NCBI GenBank assembly: GCA_012295275.1
Contig: CM022670.1
Coordinates: 33,610,938 to 33,674,937 of the forward strand
Source: Chrysomallon squamiferum
Taxonomy: Eukaryota; Mollusca; Gastropoda; Neomphalida; Peltospiridae
DNA: 64,000 nucleotides
Direction: 5' to 3'
Under the pieces are notes generated by a model. The model saw only the letters and a program-made list of their open reading frames with translations, had not been told where the DNA came from and searched no databases. The position numbers and the translations under genes are program-made. Of the stretch, positions 41,446 to 54,960 are shown piece after piece. The first letter of the stretch is position 1, and every line of letters begins with the position of its first letter.

Positions 41446-43659
41446 GACTTTTTAAAGTTTGGGAAGGTCCAGGAAAAAAATCACCTTAATAAACAAACAG
41501 GAAAAAAAACAACAAAAAAACAACATACCAACGAAAACCAATACACCAAATAAAACCGAGGTAGAAATAAAAAAGACGAAAAGACAGAAGAGTTTTCGGT
41601 GACGAGTTAAATCTGTGTTTTATCTACAGGAATGTTTTCTGTGAATACTGACAACTTACGACGTGTTTGTTTGTGACAACATAAATCCTACAAGATCTCA
41701 AGTACTGCGTCCTTTTGTCAATCTACAACTGACATTTCTTCAGTATATAGATATAAAACTAAAAATAAAAGAGTATAAATAAAGATATATACGGTCGGGT
41801 TAACAAAGATTTGTGAGAATTTTTTTTCAAAATGTTTTCCAACTTGAGGGAAAAAAAACAAATTTTGTTAACCGGTAAAAATGATCGACTGTTAATAAGG
41901 TTATGGGCAGGAATGAGACTTGCAATGATGATATAATATTCACATGCACTATACACAGTACTGTATGAAAACAGGCAGATTACAATTCGTTACAGATATT
42001 TCAGTGTAATCATTAAAACTGAGACGGTATGTAACTGAGATAAAGTCTCCAGTTTAGGGTATAACAAAAAGTGTGATATAACTGACAACGTACGTGATGG
42101 AAGTCACAAAACGCTTTGGTCACAGAGACTGTTCCTTTCACTTAGATGTCGCACTGAATAACTCCGCAGAGTCTTAAAGAACTTTAACATGCTATTGAAG
42201 GAGCTGTATGTCAGCACCCAGTCACTAAAACTGAATCACCCTGCTCTGTTTTCCTTGCATTTTTCCATTAGCTGGCTTGTCGTTGGTAAGGATTTAATAA
42301 CCAGATCGGGAAATGAAAATAAATTAAGTGAATTCCCGCTAACCACCTATATCTTTAAGATCAAGACCCTTTAACTACTCGGGCTGGTAATGGACGCCAC
42401 ATCTTGCCAAGAAAATGACCGACGTCTCTTACGATCGGGTTCATCAAGTCGCAGATAATTGTTAGGTTCATAATGACGTTATTTACAATGATATGGGGGC
42501 CAGATGAAAATGTCTGCACGCAACAGTTTTAAGTACCGGGATTTGTGAGCGAGAGTATAGAGTCTGAGGTGCTTTCCGCAGAGATGGCTACTATTTTGTC
42601 TCTGCTGTAAATGGTCGTAATATCGGTTCCCCGTCAGAGGTCGTCGACTTTGGCTGACCCCTTTTAAATGTCTGGGTGAATCTATACCTTGTGGTATTTA
42701 TCTGTCCTGATATATATCAAGAATTAAAAAAAAAAAAAAAATTAAGTAATAATAAAAAAACATTCATTATGCTGAATTTTTATACGTTTATAGAGTGTCA
42801 TTGATAACCTTTAAAGCTTGCCTATTTCATGGTTAGCGAAATAAAACAAAGCCAAAAATGTGTACCTTGGACCCCAACAATTACAAGCAAGAAGGGCGTA
42901 AATAATCAAATTATTAACGTCATGTGCTGCGTCAAGATCAGACACAGCGACGCTTACTAATAATGTACATGACTATATTTCTAGAAGTTACGGCTCAGAT
43001 AATTTTGGCGTGTGACGTATTTTTTCCCCAAACATGATAGAACGTAAACCTACGCTGACCTGTCCATGCGCCTCTCTCTCAAAAAATATTTCATACAGCA
43101 GTTTTATTAATATATCAAATAATCATTCCGTACAGCCGATGACTCAACTGTGAACAGTCATCGTTTATTTCAAAAACTACAAGAAGAAAATCAGTTGTTG
43201 TAGTTTATGTTACAGATGTGAGATGTCCAGATGTGCGCTGTATTGCATGGCTGATCAGTTCTGTACGAAAACAAATTACCACGAGGTTTATGTGACTGTT
43301 TGTGTAAGAAAATGCACAAAGTCCCTTTTTCTAAGTGATAATGCAGAGCCAATACGGGTAGAACGCAGTTAAACACTAATTGTTTTGAGGCACATATACA
43401 AATCAATCTGAGAAGCGTATCAGCTATTACTGTTACCTGATCTACCGTTATCCGATTTCTTGAATAGAGGGAATCTGTGTTCTTCCACATGTGTCTCTGG
43501 CTTTGTATATATATATCTATCTTTGTAAGGATGAAAAACTCCGCATCTTGACGTATTCTAGATATTCTGTCTTTGAGTAAGTATTTCTTATTTAATATAT
43601 TGGCATATAGACCGACAGAGAGTACAACTATACATACGTACGTTCACACATTAATAAAC
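41446..43659. other. Unique stretch, no supported gene
   Basis: An ATG frame at 42189-42374 (+) of 61 residues and a 99-codon minus frame at 43191-43490 are of mixed composition but not recognised. Bases 42380-42670 are CpG-containing. An A run lies at about 42726-42740. Confidence 0.45.
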
Positions 43660-43916
43660 ACATCCATCCATCCATCCATACATCCATCCATACATACATA
43701 TACATACATATATATATATATAACACATACACTTATTTACTCACATGCATTATATACATACATATATATATATATATACATACTCACATACATAACATAC
43801 ATACATATATACATACATACATACATACATACATACATACATACATACATACATACATACATACATACATACATACATACATACATACATACATACATAC
43901 ACACACATACATACAT
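43660..43916. repeat. (CATC)n and (ATAC)n microsatellites
   Basis: CATC units near 43662-43695, loose ATAC and TA runs, then a pure ATAC array at about 43811-43900. Confidence 0.97.
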
Positions 43917-44204
43917 TTTAATTACAGAGGCTAGAACAAATGATCATGTACATTCTCTTTCTACATTGCGGAATACTTACTCATCGGTGTGTCGGCCAAA
44001 GTTTAACTGGTAATGTTTTTTTCTATGTCGTGTATATCTATTGCGTATTAATTTTTTTTAAACACTATAAAATAACTGAATCACAAGTGTCAGTTTATAA
44101 ACAGAGAAGAAATGTGTTTGGGTATCGTCTTTCTTCTGGAATTTTGTAAGATTTTTTTTTCTTCTGTAAGTACGCTAGCTATTTTATATGGGTGAAATGA
44201 AATA
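43917..44204. other. Unique AT-rich stretch, no gene seen
   Basis: Nothing recognisable; T runs at about 44050 and 44152. Confidence 0.5.
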
Positions 44205-44460
44205 GGTATGCCTGTGTGTATGTTTGTGTATGTGTGTTTATGCATGTACATCTGTGTGTATGTTTGAGTATGTGTGTCAATAGTTGTATGTAATTGTTTA
44301 TGCATGTATCTAAGTTTATATCTGTGCATATGTGTAAATGTATATACGTGTCTTTGTGTATGTGTATTTATGTGTACGTATGGGTGCGTACAGATGTGAG
44401 TATATTCGACTTTGTATGTGTGTATATGGCACTGTTATTTTGTGTGTATATATATAGATG
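44205..44460. repeat. GTAT/GTGT-rich low-complexity tract
   Basis: Loose GT-rich repeats (GTGTATG, TGCATGTA) over about 250 bp. Confidence 0.8.
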
Positions 44461-45169
44461 AAAAATAATTTTTCAAATACTACATTATTGAATTCGTGCC
44501 TAAACGTATAGGGGCATTTCCTTAATAATAATAATAAAAAAAAAAAAAAATAATGTAATGGTATAGACTATAAACCTATCATTAATTTCTCATTAATTTT
44601 TGCTTCATCACAAACCAAACGCCGTTCACTTTCAGCCTTGCCTTATCGCTTTATTTTTTTTTCACATTCGCTTCAATGTGTCGAAATGATCACTCCGTCG
44701 TGTCCTGCCTATACACTTACTCAAACTTGGCAGCGTTCTTTTGTAACGCGTTTTCAAAACAGTTTGAACTTAGGCACGTTTCACGTCAGCTTCATCCGAG
44801 GAGGGACGACAAGGCGAGAATGGGTGGATTGCTCGCTGTTCTGGTGGTCCGGTGCTAACAGTAAAGCGATAGCGCAACTTGCGTCTCCTGGATGCACAAG
44901 ACTCGGGTAAAATTACCGCGGGATAAAGGGAAATAATGGAAGGCGCACTGAAGAAAATCTTTGTTAGACCTAAAAGTCAACCCAGACGGTGGTGTTTTGC
45001 CTTCAGCGTGGCCTACCTGCTTTGCAGAATGAAGCCAAGTACAAAAGCTGTACCGCGGTTTTGACCCACCCAGAGTCATTGATGCTGAAGAACAGGTAAT
45101 GATAAGTTCATAAAAAAAATGAGAAGAAAAAGAAAAAGAATCATTAGGTACATGTGTAGCGTATATCTA
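44461..45169. other. Unique stretch; 44.68-45.08 kb more balanced in composition
   Basis: A run at about 44537-44551. Bases 44680-45080 contain CpG and have several overlapping 60-90 codon frames on both strands, none with a recognised domain. Confidence 0.45.
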
Positions 45170-45425
45170 AACACACCACACACACACACACATATATCTA
45201 CGTACATACATACATGCATACATCATACAGAGACATTCATTCATACACACACACAAACACACAGACACAGACACACATACATACATATATACATACATGC
45301 ATACAGACATTTATACATGCATGCATGCATACATACATACATACATACATACATACATACATACATACATACATACATACATACATACATACATACATAC
45401 ATACATACATACATACCTATATATA
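45170..45425. repeat. CA-rich tract and (ATAC)n microsatellite
   Basis: CACA and ACAT units from 45174, then a pure ATAC array at about 45327-45416. Confidence 0.97.
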
Positions 45426-46723
45426 GATACATGTAAAATTAGCGAGGGAATGAAGCAATAAAATTCATCTAGCAAAATACAATAAAAAGGTGAATTTAAA
45501 CCAGTTGCATTCAGCAAATCTGAGCAGTCCTTTTAAAATAAAATTCTATATCTTCTTTTTATAGCAGCTACACTGATCATTTTAAGAGGCGTATAACAAA
45601 AGATAGGGTATTAGAATGGGAACAAAATGAAGCACCAGGTGGTTGAAAAATAGTAAACAACACAAGAACGATAGCAGAAATACATCAATAACATTTAACA
45701 TTTTAATGGGAATTTAACAATAAGTAATATTAGAAAATACAACAACTCAGAGTTAGAAAAAAAATAATAATAAAGAAGGAAAGGAGAGACAAGATAAATA
45801 TGGGCCAATTCGTTTTCTATTAAAATAACTATACAGAAGCATAATACACATACACATATACACACACATACAGACATATGCACATTGTTATGATCATCTT
45901 ATTTTATTTTTTGCCATCAAAAAAAGTGTGACAGTGAATCTGCTAGGTTTGCGAATTCCACCAGAGAGACAGATACACGTACGTTTTAGCCTAACCCGAG
46001 TTTATATGCCGTGTCACAAGAGGTCCAAAACACATGACGACAAGCTCACTATTAAAGTGTGCAGCTTTTAATAAGATGAGCCGATCTAACTAGTCCAATA
46101 GTAGTAGTGTCGAGGCTTGTAGTCGCAGTGTTCTCGCTGGAGTAAGACGGTGGTGGTTTTTTTACCTGTGACAAAACGCCTCGGAAAAAGGCCGCGTGAA
46201 GCAATCGCTGTTAAGGGGCTCTCTACGCGACACTCTTCTGATACATAAAATATGAACGGCGGAGCTTTTCTGCTGTTTCACCCAGTTATCGACTTGGTCA
46301 TGTGAGTTATGCGCGCAGGATTCTGAAACTTAATTAATTCTCTGGATGCTGTAATCAAACATCGCACGATTTTCAGTTATCAAAAGTGTTTTGTGTATGT
46401 GTGTATATGTGTATTTGTCTCTCTCTCGCTCTCTCTCTTTGTTTCTGTTCGTCTGTTGAGGAAAATCTTCACATTTGGAATATACAGACTTTACGGAAGA
46501 AAAAAAGAAAACAAAAGACTTTTATTAACTGGAGATTATTTCTTGGATTGTGTATAACAAGTTTTGCACCTGAACTTTTGATAAAAGGTATGGTCATTTA
46601 TTTTTAATTTGTTTAATCTAATTGTAATATATCTATATAATATATACACACACATATATATATGGAACATGAATTTCAGTGGCAGTCCAGATTTTGTGTT
46701 TCATTTTGTTTTAATTCATATTC

Positions 46724-46726
<3 letters not shown>
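45426..46726. other. Unique stretch; 46.0-46.33 kb CpG-containing
   Basis: Bases 45960-46330 are the least AT-rich part of the neighbourhood (CGCCTCGG, GGCCGCGTG, CTACGCGAC). No open frame of note; a regulatory or promoter role is possible but not shown. Confidence 0.45.

Positions 46727-46801
<75 letters not shown>
46727..46801. repeat. (TC)37 microsatellite
   Basis: Pure TC array of about 75 bp. Confidence 0.98.
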
Positions 46802-46804
<3 letters not shown>

Positions 46805-48809
46805 CAATTTAAAGCTACATGTTTTTCTGGGGTTTTTGATTTTTTTTTTTAAACTACAACAACAACAACAGAAATACCAAAATGAACTATCTCATGCACT
46901 CTGTCGCTTTTTTAGCCTTTGTAACTGTAATGTATAAATTATCTATAAATGAAAATACTCGTAAACTATTTGCAATATTTTTCTTTTCACCGTTTAATAA
47001 TCCCCAAAGACGTAGTCATAATTTTTTTTTGTCAACCGTATCCCTTAACATTGTCGTTCAAACATACATAGTTAATAATTTATTGTTTGTCCCCATTGTC
47101 GTTTTTCGAGATCGAATTTTGAGAACTGGTTTTGAATATCTTCAAGCCCGTAAACCGTGTAAACATACCACTGGAAGACAAAAATAAAAGAAATGCATGG
47201 TCACTGTCTCGTAAGTTATGATGATAGCTGTAGGCTACATAATGTTAAAGAACATGCTTTAGAGTACCTTTTGTAGTTGTCGTAACCGCGGGCACAGGTA
47301 TTTTTCACAGAGAAGTGAGTGCGATTTTAAACGGGCCGACACAGCATGTCATGTTCGTCAAAACAAAACGGCAGAAATGTTAGCCACGTTTTTTTTTTTT
47401 TTTTTTTTTTTTTTATTGCTTAATATGAGGCGCTACATATTTGTAAAGTGGTAAACTGACCTGTAGAAGAGCAATTCGTGGATAATAAAACCACCGACAT
47501 GAAATAACTTCGATTTAAATTAGATATAAATTCTCTTTCATTTTTCTCTTTTATACCCTCTCTCAACACCATTAAAGAAAATGTTATTTACTGCGTTGAA
47601 TCTTTCGAAATTCTTTTGTGTGTAATGAAAACTAAAAAAAAAAAGTCATTGGTGTTAATGTTGTGATATAAATACATGTTGATGGTTTGTTATATACGTA
47701 TGCATCTATGCGCTTTTCTCACACATTTTCTTTAGATTAATACACAAGTCCTAATAATAGACTGTGCGTTGTAGATTGGTGGTTGAAATGATAGTAGCTC
47801 TTTAACACTTTGCATTATGAAGAACGTGTATGTATGAGTATATAAACTTATGTGTGTGTTTGTATGTGTTTTTGTGTGTGTATTTAACTGTATGTGTGTG
47901 TGTTTTAGTGTGTGTGTGTATGTATGTGTTAGACTATTACTGCTAAGTTAATATAACTGTAAAGATACTCGTAAGTTAAATGATTTCAGTGATGCATTGT
48001 GGTAAAAGAACAAAATAGTAGCGGTGATGATAGTACAGGCAATGCCGGAGCTGTGGTAGTTGTAGTAGTAGCAGCAGCAGCAGCTGTGGTAGCTATTTTA
48101 TTTTTGTGTTTGTCTTGGACGTGGAGATGGAACGTATTAATAACAATCTTAACAGCACGATAACGTCAGGATAATAATGCATTGGTTAGCTTCCCCGTGG
48201 TTCGGTGTGCTGTATAAATCACTTTAAGCATTCACTATTGTGCAGATAGTCAAGGAACACAACCTCGACCAAAGTGTGCATATTTCAACGTTTATGCACA
48301 AAACTTCAGCGTGACAAAAGTGAACCGCAGGTTGACAGATGTTGAAGATAGACGTAAACGACGCCAGTCGTACGTGCAAGTAGTTATGCTGAGCGTGCAA
48401 ACACTGGCACTCCACATCAAACCTGTTTTCGTCTTGAGGATTATCTGTTTTAATGACAGCCTGCCTGTTTTATTGAAAATAATGAAAACTGAAGTAGTCA
48501 ATTAATGCGCGCGTTAAGGTATCCATTGCGGCGAGTCTCGGCTCTGATAGGGTGGTCGTAGTAGTAGTAATGTTTGTTGTAGCTGCAGCCGGAAAGAACG
48601 TTGATAAGGTCAAGATTATTACTCCGTACCCGGCGTGCTGGTTTGTCAGAGCAGTATAAATATTGTCATTTGTCTAAACGGTGCACTTTGTATTTTGATA
48701 AATTCTGTGTTGACCTTCTTTCCTTTCTTCTTCACTTTTAAGTGTTGTCGTATCACACCATGTTAGTTGGTCGCTTGCTAGCGATAATATTGTATTTGTT
48801 TTAACACCT
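46802..48809. other. Mostly unique stretch
   Basis: Contains a T26 run at 47389-47414, a GT-rich tract at about 47825-47930 and a short AGC/AGT triplet run at 48055-48090. A 64-codon frame at 48311-48505 (+) and overlapping minus frames are of mixed composition but not recognised. Confidence 0.5.
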
Positions 48810-49001
48810 ATTCATTCATTCATTCATTTGTTCGTTCATTCGTTCATTCATTCATTCATTCATTCATTTTATAAATATGTATTTATTTAATTATTTTTAT
48901 CACTCTTTATTTTTGTTAAGTTGTTTATTTTTTTAATTTAATTTATTTGTTTGTTTGTTTGTTTTATTTATTTATTTATTTATTATTTATTTATTTATTT
49001 T
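48810..49001. repeat. (ATTC)n and (TTTA)/(TTTG)n tracts
   Basis: ATTC units with GTTC interruptions at 48810-48870, T/A-rich spacer, then TTTG and TTTA arrays at 48945-49001. Confidence 0.93.
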
Positions 49002-49740
49002 GGCTGTAAAATTTGAAGTTCATTGTAAATGTTTTTGTGTGTCAGAAAAAAATGTATATTATGAAAAGGGCGGCTCCAGAAACATAGCTGTCAAATAATA
49101 GCTATTGTCGTCTTTATTACTGCTATTTTCGTCAACAAAGCGTTGTTTCCTTTACAGCTGTTGTCTTTTGTAAGACGCTGCTGCAGTCTGTTTCTTTTGT
49201 AACAAACGTTTAGACACTGTGAGTGCAGATTGCGATAAACTGCTGAATTCATCAGTAAATAAGTTTTTAATATGTAAAATTAAATGTCAGTGTAACGAAT
49301 AATGACAGAATGGAGGTGATGTTCAGCTGATACGATGAATTTGAGGTCACTCGTGAAATAGCGACAGCCAGTTTGGCATCCGGGGATTTCAGATAATGTA
49401 TAGAAGTCCCAGGGTAATCCTGCTGGCAAATAATTCATGATTTTAGAAGAATTAGAACAGATATGTAACCTTCGATATTTCTTATCGTTGCTGAAGTCAT
49501 AATAAAAATATATTTAATAAATAAAAAAAAGAAGACTGCCACATTTTATCAGCGTATTTGACAACGTAACATAGTCTCTTTATTGTTTTCCAGTAATAAT
49601 AATAGTGATGTAAAAAAAAAAAAAAAAAAATACCAAAAACATTTTATGTCTTTTAACTAAGATTGGTAAGTGTCCAAGTGAATTATTGTTTTATTTTATT
49701 AACGACACATTCCATACTGTATTATTAACTATTACAAAGA
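49002..49740. other. Unique stretch, no gene seen
   Basis: A run at about 49612-49630. No gene recognised. Confidence 0.5.
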
Positions 49741-50092
49741 TTTAAACATAGGTCATAGTTTGATAATGATATTACAAGGTAAGCTTTCTTCCATCTCTAA
49801 GAACTTATGACATGCAATAGCGAAAAAAGATCTTTTAGATAATGAAGAAGCGCAAAGCACTTTCTTTGATAAACCATTTACTGGGTACAAACGGGAAGTT
49901 AAAATGATATGGAAGTTTTAAACACAGGTTATGTTTAATTATGATACTACAGGGGAAGCTTTCTTCCTATCTCTAAGAATTTATCTGCTGGGATAGCAAA
50001 AAAGGATCTTTTTGATGATGGAAAAGCACAAAGCACGTTCTTCGATAAACCAGATATTAGACACCAACTGGAAGTTAAAATGATGCGTTGAC
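49741..50092 (+). repeat. 176 bp tandem duplication (two diverged copies)
   Basis: Copy 1 is 49741-49916 and copy 2 is 49917-50092. Shared blocks in order: TTTAAACA(T/C)AGGT, AAGCTTTCTTCC, ATCTCTAAGAA, AAAAA.GATCTTTT, CACAAAGCACxTTCTT-like, GATAAACCA and GAAGTTAAAATGAT. The copies have diverged by substitutions and a one-base indel near the start. Confidence 0.9.
49811..50091 (+). pseudogene. Duplicated coding-like segment, unidentified
   Basis: In copy 1 the frame 49811-49921 and in copy 2 the frame 49945-50091 (48 codons to TGA) give related peptides sharing IAKKDL, AQSTFFDKP and EVKM. Over the 20 codons from the shared Ile to the shared Pro there are nine base differences: six at third positions, two at first and one at second. 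That pattern suggests past selection on protein. Neither copy has a clear start codon, the two copies are in different frames relative to each other, and copy 1 has a TGA at 49808. They may be exon fragments, a decayed repeat protein or a transposon piece. I do not recognise the family. Confidence 0.3.
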
Positions 50093-51560
50093 AAATCTTT
50101 TCTCCCTTGTCATACCAAAACACCTGTTATTACATAACAGTTACCACTAACAAATCAGAATACCTTTTTTTTTTTTTTTTTTAGAGCATACATCCAGTTA
50201 AGAACGAGATTTTTCTGTGACATTTCCACATTTTTTAAAATCTGCATTATGATGTTAAGGAGTTGGCACTTAAAAGAAATATAAATTGTTTCAAATACAG
50301 GAGCAGACTATGTCGTGAGAGCCAGACACAAATCTTGTTTAAAGTTTCTGCTTTAAAGAACGCAACAGCAAACAAGTTTGGAGTGGTGCATGCAGCTCTT
50401 CATTCTTTTACGATTCGGTTGTCAGTTAAATTGTTGATCGATTCATTCTTCTTCTTTTTTTTTTAAAGGCATTTTTTCTCCACGATGTTTTGTAAACAGT
50501 TCGTTTGTTTGCATGGACTTTTTTATAATCATGTGTACACTTGTGATTATCTAGATTTTCCTCTTTGGTTTAATCGATTTAATGCACATTTTGTCTAATG
50601 TTAATAAAGTATTTTGTCGTTATAAAAAAAAAAAAAAAAATTAAATTAAATTTTTAAAACATAGAAAAGAAAAAAAAAAAAAGATTCTAGAACGAAATGC
50701 TAAATGCGGATTTAGTGCTCGTGGTAAACTCTGTCGCGTACATTTTGTAACGACGTCAAAAGGTCCATAGCAACTGAATTCGCTTACAATTTCAATATAG
50801 CTGTGTTTTCAGGATTTAGCTCATCACTGGTAAACACAAGTGTGGTTGTTAATGATCAAAACAAAAATATTCAAAACATTTTCTCAATGCAGATTGTAAG
50901 GAATTACTACCAGAACATGGTTCATAAAAAAAAAAAAAAAAATAAAATAAAATAAAATAAAATAAAATTAATAATTAATAATTAAATAAAAATAAAACTG
51001 ATTGTGAAAACGTCACAAAAAGTGTCCTTTTTTTTTTTTTCTGAAGACTGAAAAATCGTTAATAAACATTGTAAAGATAATTACAGTAAGAAATGTATTT
51101 ACACTTCATGTAGTGATTGTATGCTACTGATACTACATTTGTATGTATAACAAAACTCTAAGCCAGAAATGTAAACACCACTGGTATCTGGATGTAACCA
51201 TGTATGATAATCTGAATGCTTTGATACATGACGTTATCCCAAGTTGCACCGTCTGAACGCACCTGAATTCTATCTGTAGTTTTGTGGACTTGAAGCTTCA
51301 CCGGAACTGTTCGTCCTTAGCATATCATGCAAGTGATTTCTTCATCTCACTGATTGCCTTTAACTCGATGATAACTACTCCGTCTTGGATAATAAGGATG
51401 GAGATTCGATGAGAAAAAAAAAAAAACGAACGATAATTAATGAGTTATATGTTCAACAGGACAGAAATATTGGATACAGCTAATTAGATCGTGCAAGACA
51501 GTAGCTGGTCTAAAATACCTCATGTAATGACTGCACAAAAATTCGATTATTTCTCTTTAC

Positions 51561-51593
<33 letters not shown>

Positions 51594-52980
51594 CCGCCGA
51601 AATGAAAAAAAGAATCAAACCTGTCTATTAAAACGGTTTAGGTAGAAAAGAAAATTATCATTAATTTTGAAAAGAAAAGGATTAAATGATGCTAGCAGCA
51701 GACGTAGCAGACGCTTAACTTTCCCTGTTGGTCGTTAATGACACCATTGAAAACGTTACTGTCGGCAGAAATTGAACCAGCCAGAGTTAAAAGCAGCAGC
51801 GATTAAATTATGCCGTGAATTCGTGTGACGTTTTAAAAGTTTTTATTGATTAATTAATTTAACCTTTATTTATTTTATTTCTTTCATAACCCCTGTAATT
51901 ACAGAAACGATTCTTTTTATACCTCTTTGTTTATTCTGTATGTAATGACTGTAAACAATGCGCATGTTTATTCTAAATTTGTATTTCTAAATTTGTATTA
52001 TAATAAATAATATTCCTCTGTGTCTGTTTTTTTTCTTTCTCTGCCTATCTATTTCTGTCTTTTTTTTTTACCTCTCTCTCTTACGTTTTCTTATCTAATT
52101 AAACAAAAATGTCATAATCATTAACCAGGTTGATTATAAATACTCCATTTATATTTCCCTTTTTTATGAGAAGCAAATCCTTGTAATGATAGCAATGTTT
52201 ATTTTCATCTACGTATTACATATATATAGGTTGTTATTTTTTCTTTTCGTATGGTTTTCATTTTTTTAAGATGAAGCAATATTTATAAATTAAACACAGA
52301 CTTTGTATATTGCAAGGATCAGCTTACACAAACAGTGAACTATTAATGATATGTTAATGTCAATTCGGTATAATATCATTACTTTCGAGTGAAAAAAAAA
52401 CACCCCACACACACGAAATAACTAAATGAGAAATTCTTTTCAGGATTTGTGGAGATTTAAAATTAAATATTATGAACAATCTTAGTGATAAAAACATATT
52501 TAATATTTTGTTTATTATTTCTGCACTGAGTCAGTGCGTCTAAACGTCAGCAGTATATAAATAAAAATAAAAAATACTTGAAATAAAAATGCATTTTTGT
52601 CTGAAAAAAAGTTAAATCGTACAATAATTTCTATTTTATTTTACTCTGCGTGCACTGAGTCACTGGTGCTAAATTTAACAATGTGGTTGAACACAAAAAT
52701 GCTATTTGATTTGAAAAAAAGAAAGAAATTAAATCCTATTTAAGCATTGCTTTGATGTATCGTAATGATAACTACTGAACGCCGCTGTAAAAACGCATAA
52801 TTCTTTTTTCCCTTTATTTTCTTTTATGGGTGCAATACGCTGGTTCGATCTGAACTGTCAGTGGTAAAACGGATCCTCGATTCACAGTTAATTATTAATC
52901 ATTGTTAACACAGAGCAAGAACAGATGATAACTCGAAACGCGCCTATTGATTATTATACGTTACCTTTGTTTTTCTTCCA
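50093..52980. other. Unique AT-rich stretch with homopolymer runs
   Basis: T run at about 50165-50182, A runs at 50624-50640 and 50925-50942 (the latter followed by AAAAT units), T run at 51569-51593. A 67-codon frame at 50263-50466 (+) has no ATG start and no recognised domain. Nothing else is recognised. Confidence 0.5.
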
Positions 52981-52989
52981 TGTGAGTAA

Positions 52990-53126
52990 CTTACGTATAT
53001 ATACATACACATGCATGTATGCATGCACACGCACACACACACGCACACACAGACATATACAAGTATGCATAAATTCATGCATACATACATACATACATAC
53101 ATACATACATACATACATACATACAT
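52990..53126. repeat. CA-rich tract and (ATAC)n microsatellite
   Basis: ATGCATGC and CACACG units, then a pure ATAC array at about 53079-53126. Confidence 0.95.
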
Positions 53127-54921
53127 TTGTTATCTTTTTCAATCGACAGATTATGAATTAGTGCAAACTTTATGTTGAAATTCATATCCATCACATTATG
53201 TGTAAAATACATCCTTCGTTATTACGTTGTTGCTGTTGTTTTCATTGTTACTGTTACTGAATGCTGATGTTGCCTTTGTGCCGAAAATACATGACCACTA
53301 TACTGTCAGTTAGACTACATACAGTGTGTTTTTTTTATTTCCATTTGCGCCTAAAAAAGACATGACTGTCGTACTATTAATTATTCACGCCTAGTGCGTT
53401 TTATTATTTTCAAATTATTAATATTACTGCTACTTGAAATTGCTTTCAGATCTCTGTACTAAATGTTAGTTTATTCGTTCTGTTCAAGCTGTATTCAAAT
53501 CACACCCAGATAATATCCATTGCTATTCTGGAAACACTCGAAAATGTTTATGAAACAAAAGCAGGTAGTCAAGTTGCTGGGCTTAGAATGTTTGGTATTG
53601 AAACGATCTGAATTGTAGGTGGAGTTCGTTTTATAGCAAGCAGGTTGTTGTTAAAAATAAAAATTTATAAAAAAATAAAAATAAAAAATAAAATACGAGA
53701 AGAGAAAAAAATTTACAAGTGCAACCAGTCTTTAAAAATTTGACCCGTCGCCGACATATGATAAAGCAGTAAAACTTAATTGTGTAAGCCGTCTTTTTTT
53801 TTTTCTTTCTTTCTTTCTTTCTTTTTTTTTTCTTTTTTTTTTATATGAGTGTACGCATGCGTGTCGCGTCGAGAATCCGACGAATGCATCGATGAATAAA
53901 TTAAATGGGGGTGGGAAGTGTCGAGTCTTCCAATTGCTAATTCAGTTGTGCGTCTCAAATACGGTTCGGGTGTTTTCTCTAGACACATACCTACTGATGT
54001 ATCTTATGTTATTGACCTTAGAGCCGGATTAAACACGTATAAACATTATACAAAATCACATATACAAGCTATGACAACTGGAGAAAAAAAACAACAAACA
54101 AATGTTTTCGTTCTGTTTTCGGCCCACTAAACGCTTCGACGGTTTCCTATGTATGAAACTAAACTGCACCGAAGACATTGTGCAACGATTACTTAAAACG
54201 TAGTATGCTAATCTTTTCAAATATGCACAATTATTTATACCACTTATATCTGTTCCGCTACAGCTTTTCATCTTGACGGCATCAGCAGTTTTTTTTTTTT
54301 TTATTGTTATTGTTTGTTGTTGCTATCCCGGATTTGTTGTTAGTGTCATACATTTCATTTTTTTTTTTTTTTTTTTTTTTTTTTTCCTTTTCGGGTAAAT
54401 ATAGACTTTCTAACTATATCTGTTTACAATCAAATAATCCCGTCTTGGTTTTTTCTTATGAATCTTCCAGCAATGAAAGGTAAAACAGTAAACATTCAGT
54501 TTGATATAAATAACAATTTAAAAACAAAATAAGAAAAGAAAAAAAAATTACACATACATACAAAAAAAAGCAAACAAAACACTTTCCTAATTCACTCACT
54601 TGAAAACTGAAATAAGGTAATGACAGTGACAAAACGTTTTGTAATCCAAAGAGTAAAAAAAAAAAAAAAAGTAATAAAAATAATAAAAAAAAAAAAAAAA
54701 AAGAAAAATTATGAATTCTGAAGCCATATTAATTTTAATTTGTTGAGTACTAGACAAACAAATGATAAATGGGAGCACAAAGGATATTAAATAATAATAA
54801 AAAAGACATAAATGGTTAGGCTCTAGTATTTGTATGTGTGTACATCGTCATCTGTCTGTTTGTATATTTGTGTATGTTGACAATGTGTGGTATGCGTATT
54901 TTTCTTTTTTCTTTTTCTTTT

Positions 54922-54924
<3 letters not shown>
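53127..54924. other. Mostly unique stretch with T runs
   Basis: TTTC repeats and T runs at 53790-53845, T runs at 54290-54302 and 54358-54385, A runs at 54656-54670 and 54686-54702. No gene recognised. Confidence 0.5.

Positions 54925-54957
<33 letters not shown>
54925..54957. repeat. T33 run
   Basis: Pure T run preceded by CTTTTT units. It could mark the tail of a retroposed sequence on the minus strand covering about 54958-55080, but no element is recognised there. Confidence 0.93.

Positions 54958-54960
<3 letters not shown>

Noticed and set aside
43573-44013. 146-codon ORF rich in Tyr-Ile-His-Thr
   Set aside because: Driven by the (ATAC)n array, whose 12 bp product period gives Thr-Tyr-Ile-His repeats.
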